From NCBI GenBank assembly GCA_009925875.1, contig RFQD01000048.1, forward strand, positions 1 through 8,837: 8,837 nucleotides of DNA, written 5' to 3'. Below are positions 1 to 6,492 of this stretch, one piece after another. Source of the stretch: Microbacteriaceae bacterium. GTDB lineage: Bacteria > Actinomycetota > Actinomycetes > Actinomycetales > Microbacteriaceae. A program made the translations under genes and the position numbers. Under the pieces are notes generated by a model. That model was not told the origin of the DNA and ran no database searches. It saw only the letters and a program-made list of their open reading frames with translations. Within the stretch, counting starts at the first letter, position 1, and each line of letters begins with the position of its first letter.

Positions 1-1
1 C

Positions 2-1482
2 CCCTCGGCGCCGACGACGGCGGCCAGACCTCCGGCACCCCAACCACCCGCATCCAAGCCAGTCGTACCGCCGAAGCCCACTCCCGCCGCACCCGAGCCT
101 CGTTACTCGTTCAACGGTCTCGGAAACAACCTGCTCCACACCGATTGGGGATCGGTCAAGGTTGCGTTTTTGCGCATGGCGCCGGCGGCCTACGCGGACG
201 GCAAGAGCACGATGTCGGGCGCAACTCGGCCTAGTGCACGAGCCGTCTCCAACGCCATCGACGCGCAATCGGGGAGCATCCCCAACAATCGTCGCCTCAC
301 CGACATGGTGTACGTGTTCGGACAATTCCTCGACCACGACATCACCCGAACCATCGCGACGACGGGTGACGCACAGCCCATCCCGGTTCCGACGAGTGAC
401 CCACAATTCGATCCCACGTCGACGGGAACCGCAAAGATTCCCTTCACACGTTCGACGTTCGCGGGCGGTGCCGGCGCGACCGGAGTTCGTCAGCAAAACA
501 ACTGGGTCACGAGCTTCATCGACGGCTCTCAGATCTACGGCTCTGACGGTGATCGCGCAAAAGCCCTGCGCACGATGTCGGGTGGTCTGCTCAAGACGAG
601 CACCGGTAACATGATGCCGTTCAATACGGCAGGGCTCGCGAATGACAACGACGCCCACCAGGTTGCCGATACTCAGCTGTTCTTGGCCGGGGATGTTCGA
701 GCAAACGAAAACCCGGGACTCATCTCGATTCACACCCTCTTCGTGCGCGAACACAACCGGCTCCGGGGTACAACGCCAATGTGAACCCCGGCATTGCCAA
801 CGAGTTCGCAACCGCCGCCTACCGGTTCGGTCACAGCATGCTCGACGGTGAGTTGGGACGACTCAACGACGACGGCACCGAAGTCGATGGTGGAGCACTC
901 GAACTCGCCACCTCGTTCTTCAATCCCACGGTGTTCGATACCTCCCTACCGCAGCACGCGGGAGACATCGATCCTTTCCTCAAGTCCGAATCCACAGGGA
1001 TAGCGCAAGAAGTTGACGTCTACGTCGATGACGCCGTGCGCAACTTCCTGTTTGGCCCTCCCGGTGCAGGTGGTCTCGACCTCGCGGCGCTGAACATTCA
1101 GCGTGGACGCGACCACGGACTCGCCGACTACAACACAATGCGGGCCGCCTACGGACTGCCTCGCGTGACTGGATTCAACCAGATCACAACGGATGCGACC
1201 CTCGCGGCAAAGCTGCAGTCGACCTATGGCACGGTGAACAACATCGACGCGTGGGTTGGTGGGCTCGCCGAGACACACGTGTCGGGCGGTTCTCTCGGAC
1301 CGCTCTTCACGAAGATCATCGCCGACCAGTTCACGCGCCTGCGTGCCGGGGACCGACTCTACTTTGAGAACGTTCTCGACGCGGGCGACATCGCCAAGGT
1401 CAAGGCGACCTCATTGTCGTCGATCATCAAGGCCAACACGTCACTCACCACGGTGCAACCAAACGTGTTCGTCGCACCGTAA
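2..1482 (+). pseudogene. Animal-type haem peroxidase, 5'-partial, frame broken by an internal deletion
   Basis: This is a haem peroxidase of the peroxidase-cyclooxygenase superfamily (bacterial peroxicin-like), which oxidises substrates with H2O2. Reading enters from the left edge in frame 2 through a Pro/Ala-rich linker (about 2-100), and the domain begins near 103 (YSFNGLGNNLLHTDWG). Visible family marks are the distal haem motif GQFLDHD (His codon 335-337, Asp 332-334), a calcium-loop-like TSFIDGSQIYGS (about 509-544), and RANE with catalytic Arg (698-700) and haem-linking Glu (707-709). They continue with REHNRL (to 763), the proximal haem motif YRFGHSM (His 832-834) and NIQRGRDHGL (about 1094-1123). 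The first frame stops at 782-784. The rest continues in frame 1 from about 763 to TAA at 1480-1482. Against myeloperoxidase, about 50 residues between REHNRL and GYNANVNPGIAN are missing. The Pro-rich linker suggests an exported protein, but any signal peptide lies outside the window. It is probably a decayed gene; an assembly error or a genuine two-chain protein is possible. Confidence 0.85.
761..784 (+). other. Peroxidase frame break with GTGA stop/start overlap
   Basis: The upstream peroxidase frame runs through CTC (761-763) into six unrelated codons and ends at TGA 782-784. The homologous downstream sequence (PGYNANVNPG) is in frame 1 from 763. Restoring one frame needs missing DNA of length 3n+1; with about 50 residues absent, that is near 150 bases. 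A GTG at 781-783 overlaps the TGA by 4 bases (GTGA), so translation of the second half could in principle restart by coupling. No clear Shine-Dalgarno site precedes this GTG. I infer a deletion rather than programmed frameshifting, because sequence is missing and no slippery heptamer is visible. Confidence 0.7.
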
Positions 1483-1500
1483 CAGCACGGGTTTGCCCCC

Positions 1501-1544
1501 AAAAGACTGTCGCCCCGAGAGTGATTTCGGGGCGACAGTCTTTT
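1501..1544. terminator. Bidirectional hairpin terminator between convergent genes
   Basis: A perfect inverted repeat has 18-base arms at 1501-1518 (AAAAGACTGTCGCCCCGA) and 1527-1544, with an 8-base loop (GAGTGATT). The arm core is GC-rich, and each arm begins with A4 or ends with T4 outwards, so either strand gives a stem followed by a short U-run. It lies 18 bases after the peroxidase stop and 21 bases past the pntB stop, which is the expected place for a terminator serving both converging genes. Confidence 0.9.
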
Positions 1545-1565
1545 GAGTTCAGTGAAAGACGCAGG

Positions 1566-2969
1566 CTAGAGGGCCTTGAGAATGTCCTCGACACGATCCT
1601 TGGCGTCGCCAAACAGCATCGACGCGTTGTCACGGTAGAAGAGCGGGTTTGCCACACCGGCATAGCCCGAACTCATCGATCGCTTGAACACGATGACGTT
1701 GTCCGCCTCCCACACGCGCAACACGGGCATGCCGGCGATAGGGCTGCTCGGGTCTTCCGCAGCAGCAGGGTTACACGTGTCGTTCGCCCCAATGACGAGC
1801 ACGACATCCGTACCGGCAAAGTCGTCGTTGATCTCGTCCATTTCGAGCACCACGTCATAGGGCACCTTCGCCTCGGCAAGAAGCACGTTCATGTGTCCGG
1901 GCAGACGACCCGCAACGGGGTGGATGCCGAACCGCACGTTCACGCCCTTCGCACGCAAGCGCGCGGCCAGGTCGGCAACCGGGTATTGCGCCTGGGCGAC
2001 CGCCATGCCGTAGCCGGGCGTGATGATGACGCTGCTCGCATTCGAGAGCATGCTCGCGGCGGCTTGAACGTCAATCTCGTGAATCTCACCCTCTTCTTCG
2101 TCATCGGAGCTCTTCGGCTTCTCGATGCCGAAGCCACCGGCGATGACGGAGATGAACGAACGGTTCATCGCACGACACATGATGTACGAGAGGTACGCAC
2201 CGGAGGAACCGACAAGCGCGCCCGTCACGATGAGCAGGTCGTTGTTGAGCAGGAAGCCCGCAGCTGCGGCCGCCCATCCGGAGTAGCTGTTGAGCATCGA
2301 CACCACAACGGGCATGTCGCCGCCGCCAATCGATGCCACGAGATGCCACCCCAGAAGAAGTGCGAGTGCGGTCACCGCGATGAGCAACGGAAGCACCGGC
2401 GTGATGACGTACCAGACGGTCAAGGCAACGAACGCGACCAGAGCGCCGATGTTGAGCGCATTCTTTCCCGGCAACATGAGCGGGCGTGATGAAATGCGGG
2501 CCGAGAGCTTCAAGAAAGCCACGATGGAACCCGTGAACGTCACCGCACCGATGAACACCCCGATGAACACCTCAGCGTGGTGAATGCCGAGCAAGTTGTC
2601 GGGGACATCACCCGGTGCGAGCGCCCCGTTCCAGCCAACAAGAACGGCAGCAAGTCCAACGAAGCTGTGCAGCAACGCGATGAGCTCGGGCATACCGGTC
2701 ATGGCGACAACTCGCGCGCGCCAGAGCCCGATTCCCGCACCGATCACAATGACCACCACGAGCAAAACCAAGCCGGTCTGACCGGCGGGTGTGCCCAGTC
2801 CGTTGACGACCATCTGACCGATTGTGGCGACCAGAGCGAGCGCCATACCGACGATGCCATAGACCAGACCAGAGCGCGAGGTCTCATGCTTACTCAGCCC
2901 GCCCAAACTCAGAATGAACATGAGTGCAGCAACCACATATGTTGCCGTCGTGAGCAAATCGATGTTCAT
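1566..2969 (-). CDS. pntB: Proton-translocating NAD(P) transhydrogenase subunit beta
   Basis: PntB carries the NADP(H)-binding domain III and most of the membrane domain II of the transhydrogenase that couples hydride transfer from NADH to NADP+ with inward proton flow. The 467 residues are close to E. coli PntB (462). Residues 1-280 are hydrophobic with repeated membrane helices. They include LHSFVG (His101, matching the conserved proton-path His91 of E. coli) and [23 protein letters not shown] (residues 214-236; Asp218 matches Asp213). An acidic hinge (about 287-300) leads to domain III, with the nucleotide motif [16 protein letters not shown] at 316-331, [10 protein letters not shown] at 394-403 and [12 protein letters not shown] at 427-438 (Lys429/Arg430/Ser431). 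The ATG overlaps the pntA TGA by 4 bases (ATGA), so translation is probably coupled; AAGGG six bases upstream is its ribosome site. No truncation is visible. Identification is very secure. Confidence 0.97.
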   Translation of the reverse strand: MNIDLLTTATYVVAALMFILSLGGLSKHETSRSGLVYGIVGMALALVATIGQMVVNGLGTPAGQTGLVLLVVVIVIGAGIGLWRARVVAMTGMPELIALLHSFVGLAAVLVGWNGALAPGDVPDNLLGIHHAEVFIGVFIGAVTFTGSIVAFLKLSARISSRPLMLPGKNALNIGALVAFVALTVWYVITPVLPLLIAVTALALLLGWHLVASIGGGDMPVVVSMLNSYSGWAAAAAGFLLNNDLLIVTGALVGSSGAYLSYIMCRAMNRSFISVIAGGFGIEKPKSSDDEEEGEIHEIDVQAAASMLSNASSVIITPGYGMAVAQAQYPVADLAARLRAKGVNVRFGIHPVAGRLPGHMNVLLAEAKVPYDVVLEMDEINDDFAGTDVVLVIGANDTCNPAAAEDPSSPIAGMPVLRVWEADNVIVFKRSMSSGYAGVANPLFYRDNASMLFGDAKDRVEDILKAL

Positions 2970-4507
2970 CGGTCACCCTTCGTGAACATGGCGAGCATTC
3001 GTCGCGTCACCGCGAAGCCACCAAAAATGTTGATGGATGCGAGCAAAACACCAATCGCAGCCAGGATTTGCACCACCAGATTCGGCGTGTTGAGCTGAGC
3101 AATCGCACCCACCACAACGATTCCCGAGATGGCGTTGGTGACACTCATGAGCGGAGTGTGCAGGGCGTGATGCACCTTGCCGATGACATAGAAGCCCACG
3201 ACGATTGAGAGCATGAGCACAAGGAAATGCTGCGGCAGCGGAGCAGGTGCAAAGGTGCACACGGCAAGCAAGACGAGCAGACCAACCGAAATGAGCAACG
3301 TGCGCGCGGTGCGCGACATGGTTTTCTTCGGTGCCGGTTCACTCGGTGCCTCAGCAGGTGCGGCCGAGGCGGGAGCTGCGGAGACCTGAATTGGGGGTGG
3401 GGGCCACGTGATGGCGCCCTCCTGCACAACGGTTACCGCACGTTGCACGACATCCTCAAAGTCGAGAGTGAGGTTGCCATCTTTATTCGGCGTGAGGAGT
3501 TTCAACAGATTGACCATGTTCGTGCCGAAGAGTTGCGAGGCCTGCTGAGGCAGACGCGCCGGTAGGTCGCTGTAACCGAGAATGGTCACACCGTTCTTCG
3601 TCACAACCTTTTCCCCGGCGACAGACCCGGCAACGTTGCCGCCCTGAACGGCGGCCATGTCGACAATGACACTGCCTGGCTTCATTCGGGCAACATCCTC
3701 GGCCGTGATCAGCCGTGGCGCCGGGCGTCCAGGGATCAGAGCGGTCGTAATGATGATGTCAACATCTTCGGCCTGCTCGCTGTAAATCTCGGCGGCGCGC
3801 TTGTCGTAGGCCTCACTGGTCGCCTTCGCGTAACCATCGCTCGACTGCATCTGTTCGGCAACATCGACCGCAAGATACTGTCCACCAATGGACTTCACTT
3901 GATCGGCGACCTCGGGGCGCGGGTCGGTCGCACGTACGATGGCGCCCAAGCTGGATGCGGCGCCGATGGCCGCCAAGCCCGCAACGCCCGCGCCCGCAAC
4001 GAGGACTTTGGCCGGCGGCACCTTGCCGGCGGCCGTCACCTGACCCGTGAAGAGTCGGCCGAACTCGTGAGCGGCTTCGATAACCGCGCGGTACCCCGCG
4101 AGGTTTGACATCGAGCTCAACACGTCCATTGACTGCGCGCGCGAGATTCGGGGAACCGCATCGAGTGCGATTGCCGTGACACCGCGCCGGGACAACGCCT
4201 CGAGCAGGTCGGGTCGCAGCGACGGGCTGAGCAAACTGATCAGGATGGTTCCCTTGCTCAGCTTGCGGATTTCGGCATCGGTCGGCGGATTGACCTTCAT
4301 GACAATCGCCGAGCTCCACGCTGTTTTCGCATCGACAATGGAGGCGCCCGCCGCCTCGTATTGACTGTCCGGGAACGACGACTTCTCCCCCGCACCCTTT
4401 TCGATGACCACTTCGTAACCGAGAGCGATAATCTTGCCCACCGTTTCGGGCGTCGCGGAGACCCGCGCATCCTCTTTTTGTTCGCTCACAACACCTAGAC
4501 GTGCCAT
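2966..4507 (-). CDS. pntA: Proton-translocating NAD(P) transhydrogenase subunit alpha (fused form)
   Basis: PntA binds NAD(H) through soluble domain I and adds membrane helices to the proton channel formed with PntB. From the ATG at 4507 it has 513 residues, against 510 in E. coli. Domain I spans about 1-370, with [24 protein letters not shown] at 118-141 (the conserved Arg-Gln-Asp loop), the dinucleotide fold [19 protein letters not shown] at 171-189, [10 protein letters not shown] at 255-264 and the mobile loop [10 protein letters not shown] at 311-320. A Pro/Ala-rich linker (about 370-398) joins four membrane helices (about 402-420, 424-443, 457-474, 478-498) containing [16 protein letters not shown]. 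This is the single-chain form rather than the split PntAA/PntAB form known from mycobacteria. An in-frame GTG at 4514-4516 would add three residues, but it lies inside the ribosome site, so ATG is chosen. The gene overlaps pntB by 4 bases. Confidence 0.97.
   Translation of the reverse strand: MARLGVVSEQKEDARVSATPETVGKIIALGYEVVIEKGAGEKSSFPDSQYEAAGASIVDAKTAWSSAIVMKVNPPTDAEIRKLSKGTILISLLSPSLRPDLLEALSRRGVTAIALDAVPRISRAQSMDVLSSMSNLAGYRAVIEAAHEFGRLFTGQVTAAGKVPPAKVLVAGAGVAGLAAIGAASSLGAIVRATDPRPEVADQVKSIGGQYLAVDVAEQMQSSDGYAKATSEAYDKRAAEIYSEQAEDVDIIITTALIPGRPAPRLITAEDVARMKPGSVIVDMAAVQGGNVAGSVAGEKVVTKNGVTILGYSDLPARLPQQASQLFGTNMVNLLKLLTPNKDGNLTLDFEDVVQRAVTVVQEGAITWPPPPIQVSAAPASAAPAEAPSEPAPKKTMSRTARTLLISVGLLVLLAVCTFAPAPLPQHFLVLMLSIVVGFYVIGKVHHALHTPLMSVTNAISGIVVVGAIAQLNTPNLVVQILAAIGVLLASINIFGGFAVTRRMLAMFTKGDR
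2973..2980 (-). promoter_or_regulatory. pntB ribosome binding site inside pntA
   Basis: On the minus strand AAGGGTGA ends three bases before the pntB ATG, so the AAGGG core is six bases from it. The site lies wholly within the last codons of pntA. Together with the ATGA overlap this supports translational coupling and balanced production of the two subunits. Confidence 0.7.
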
Positions 4508-4731
4508 GTGATTCACCTCTCACCGGATAGAAATACGTGATTCCTCTGTGGACGAGGCTCGCGATCTGCTCTGCGCTGTCCGGCGGTGTCGCACGACCCA
4601 ATTTCCACGGTTGACGTGGTCGCGGGTTGCACATTCGGCGTTGGGCCTACTCGCACCGTACTTCGACTATAGACGGTGGACGAACGGGAAACCTTCACCG
4701 AATTGCCAAGCAACAGGCGTAACGGCGGAGC
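4508..4731 (-). promoter_or_regulatory. Non-coding leader upstream of pntA, with a possible promoter
   Basis: These 224 bases separate the DUF4239-like gene from pntA, and no convincing gene lies here. On the minus strand a -10-like TATAGT (plus-strand 4666-4671) matches five of six consensus bases, but the region 16-18 bases upstream has no good -35 hexamer. If used, it would give a 5' leader of roughly 150 bases. A small inverted repeat, CCACG-GTTGA-CGTGG (4605-4619), lies between this box and the gene and could be an operator or simply chance. I see no strong terminator after the upstream gene, so readthrough from it is also possible. Confidence 0.35.
4513..4520 (-). promoter_or_regulatory. 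pntA ribosome binding site (decides the start)
   Basis: On the minus strand AGAGGTGA lies directly upstream of ATG 4505-4507, with eight bases between the AGAGG core and the ATG. The alternative upstream GTG (4514-4516) is part of this site, so it is unlikely to be the start. The homologous E. coli protein also begins close to the RLGVV-like sequence that follows the ATG. Confidence 0.8.
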
Positions 4732-5667
4732 CTACGGCTGACCTGGCGACTGACCGGGTTGCTGCTGGTTCGGCTGTGGCTGACCAGGCAACGGCTGACC
4801 GGAACTCTGCGGGGGCAGCGCCGGCGCTGGTGATTCGGACGCACCACTCGACGGATTGTTGAGGTCGATGTTTGCTCCGCCCTCCGAAACTGACGTGAGG
4901 AACATCTCCACCGGCTTCATCGCGGCATCGGACGCACTGACGGGCGACTGCAGTGTCAGAACCGACACAATCAGAACAGACGACACAAGTACCGTCGCGC
5001 CACCGTAGAGGTACGTGAACCACCGCACACGACTGGCGGGAAAGAGACCCACGCCAACCCACGTGAGGATGGCCGACACGAGGAGCAACGCGTTCACGCT
5101 CAGCGGAAGATTGGGAACGCTAATCATGAGTCGTTCCTTGCGGGCATCCTTCACCGACTCGAGGTGGGTGTACAGGTTGTCGACTTGGTGCGCCGTCAGT
5201 CCGGGTGATTCCGCGAGTGCCGTCACGCTACGTTCGATGACCGCGAGCGCCTTCTGCGCCTCGGGGTTCGGACCAACAACTCCCGCGGTACCAATTTCCG
5301 TATCGCGAACCATGCGGGCGTAGTCCGCAAATGACAACGCGATTGCTTTGGATGTGTCGCCCGGAATACTACCGAGGTCTTCGGCCAGAGAGGTCACCGA
5401 TGTGAACTCACTCGTCACCGCACCCACCATCTTGGCTTGCGTATCCCACGACGTGACGAGCGAGAAGGCGCCAATGAAGATGAAGGCCCCGCCGACGATA
5501 CTGAGTGTCGCGCTGGCGAGCGGGTAAGAATTTTGGTCGACTTCCTGGCGACGATAAAAGCGTATGCACGCCCACATGATGAGGGCACCGGGCACCAGCA
5601 CGATGAGAAACAGCACGATTGCCGGCAGATTAAGAAACGACTCGTAGGCCGTGGGAGCAACAGTCAC
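4732..5667 (-). CDS. DUF4239-like four-helix membrane protein with Gln/Pro-rich tail
   Basis: This is a 311-residue membrane protein of unknown function. Two hydrophobic helices at the N-terminus (about 13-35 and 52-72) are followed by a long polar helical stretch (about 75-185) and two more helices (about 188-209 and 218-239). The layout and the segment DARKERLMISVPNLPLSVNALLL (174-196) resemble DUF4239 (bestrophin-like) proteins. That assignment is from memory of the family pattern, not a search. After residue 265 the chain becomes Ser/Pro/Gln-rich and ends in GQP repeats, probably a disordered tail. The start is GTG at 5665-5667, with AGGA seven bases upstream; an ATG just before it is out of frame and stops at once. 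It begins 30 bases after the acetolactate decarboxylase stop and is probably co-transcribed with it. Whether it has any role connected with acetoin or transhydrogenase is unknown. Confidence 0.75.
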   Translation of the reverse strand: MTVAPTAYESFLNLPAIVLFLIVLVPGALIMWACIRFYRRQEVDQNSYPLASATLSIVGGAFIFIGAFSLVTSWDTQAKMVGAVTSEFTSVTSLAEDLGSIPGDTSKAIALSFADYARMVRDTEIGTAGVVGPNPEAQKALAVIERSVTALAESPGLTAHQVDNLYTHLESVKDARKERLMISVPNLPLSVNALLLVSAILTWVGVGLFPASRVRWFTYLYGGATVLVSSVLIVSVLTLQSPVSASDAAMKPVEMFLTSVSEGGANIDLNNPSSGASESPAPALPPQSSGQPLPGQPQPNQQQPGQSPGQP

Positions 5668-5697
5668 ACGCGCATCCTATTCGCACCAAGGAAACAA

Positions 5698-6474
5698 TCA
5701 ATGGTGGTTTTCGGTCGCCGCCACTTCGTGCTCACGCTCTACGGGGTCGTCATCCAGGTCCGCCCGTTCGAACTCGCGCGTGCGCGGCAACTCCAGGTGC
5801 AGATCCGTGCCGATGCAAACCTCGAGGACACCGTGGCGAATCTGATAGTCGAGCACGTGCCCGCCGCGATCACGAGAATCGGAAATGAAATGCGCGTGAT
5901 CGCCCGCGATTCCGATGCCCTGCTGATAAACGGGGGTCAAAAATCCGACGACGTCGCCGCGGAGTTGCTCGCCGCCCGGGTCAGCGGTGAATACCTGGAC
6001 TGGTTCGCCCTTGGTGACGTCGATGAGTCGACGGTACGGTTTCGACTGCTTCGCCACGGTGCGTGTTCGAACAAACTCAAACTCGGCGCGAACTCGAAAG
6101 GCGTAAAGATAGTTGTCCGACGGCGTCAGGTCGTCGAGTACGGATGCGATCTGAGCGCGTGAATGGGGCTCGGAGATGCGCACGGACGCGTGGGTCTCGA
6201 ATTGCGTCACGACGGCGAAGGGGGTCTGTTCCAACCCGGTCGCATGACTCACCGTGCCGTCGCTCGCAAGTCGGTAACAGTCGCCGTCGAGCAGAATCAT
6301 TTCGCCATCGAGGGCGTTAAATGTTCCCACACCAAAGTTTCCTCGGGTCAGCAGGTGATCAACCGAACAGTCGCCGTCGAAGACTCCATCGAGAAGAGCA
6401 CTCATGAGTCCCGTCTGGAACACTTCGTGACGCGGCGCACGAGAGAGCGCGGACGAGAGTGAATGGGAACTCAT
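5698..6474 (-). CDS. budA: Alpha-acetolactate decarboxylase
   Basis: The enzyme decarboxylates (S)-2-acetolactate to (R)-acetoin, the branch from pyruvate overflow to acetoin and 2,3-butanediol. The 258 residues match the family length for a form without a signal peptide, so it is probably cytoplasmic. Diagnostic segments are GNFGVGTFNALDGEMILLDG (45-64, with Glu58), TPFAVVTQF (84-92), KPYRRL (145-150, with Arg148) and TPVYQQGIGIAGDHAHF (180-196) followed by RGGHVLDY (203-210). His193, His195 and His206 form the family metal (Zn) site. Glu58 and Arg148 correspond to conserved active-site residues. A C-terminal Glu that completes the site in homologues cannot be pinned down among several acidic residues after 245. 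ATG 6472-6474 is preceded by AGGA nine bases upstream. Met24 (LMSALLDG) lies at the homologous core, but the longer start is usual for the family. The acetolactate synthase partner (alsS/budB) is not in the window. The gene starts 18 bases after the protease stop. Confidence 0.93.
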   Translation of the reverse strand: MSSHSLSSALSRAPRHEVFQTGLMSALLDGVFDGDCSVDHLLTRGNFGVGTFNALDGEMILLDGDCYRLASDGTVSHATGLEQTPFAVVTQFETHASVRISEPHSRAQIASVLDDLTPSDNYLYAFRVRAEFEFVRTRTVAKQSKPYRRLIDVTKGEPVQVFTADPGGEQLRGDVVGFLTPVYQQGIGIAGDHAHFISDSRDRGGHVLDYQIRHGVLEVCIGTDLHLELPRTREFERADLDDDPVEREHEVAATENHH

Positions 6475-6492
6475 GAGTGCTCATCCTAGGAG

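Noticed and set aside
740..790. Programmed ribosomal frameshift in the peroxidase
   Set aside because: No slippery heptamer or downstream stem is visible. About 50 family residues are missing, which frameshifting alone cannot explain.
1521..2489. Long plus-strand open frame (322 codons) opposite pntB
   Set aside because: It is antisense to a confidently identified gene. The product is rich in His, Arg and Asp with no domain pattern, as expected from the complement of biased GC-rich codons.
3813..4634. Minus-strand open frame of 273 codons overlapping pntA
   Set aside because: It is a frame shadow of pntA, rich in Arg, Gly and Cys with no membrane or nucleotide motif.
4735..4870. Possible tandem DNA repeat in the 3' end of the DUF4239-like gene
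   Set aside because: The CTGACC/GGTTG-like pattern only reflects low-complexity Gln-Pro-Gly codons in the protein tail, with no regular period.
5437..6162. Plus-strand open frame of 241 codons across the budA/DUF4239 gap
   Set aside because: It is antisense to two recognised genes, has no recognisable motif and no clear ribosome site.
6400..6478. Two copies of the 10-base palindrome ACTCATGAGT (6400-6409 and 6469-6478)
   Set aside because: One overlaps the budA start codon and the other lies at the Met24 codon. Both follow from ATG-AGT codons with a preceding ACTC, and the spacing and coding setting make an operator unlikely.
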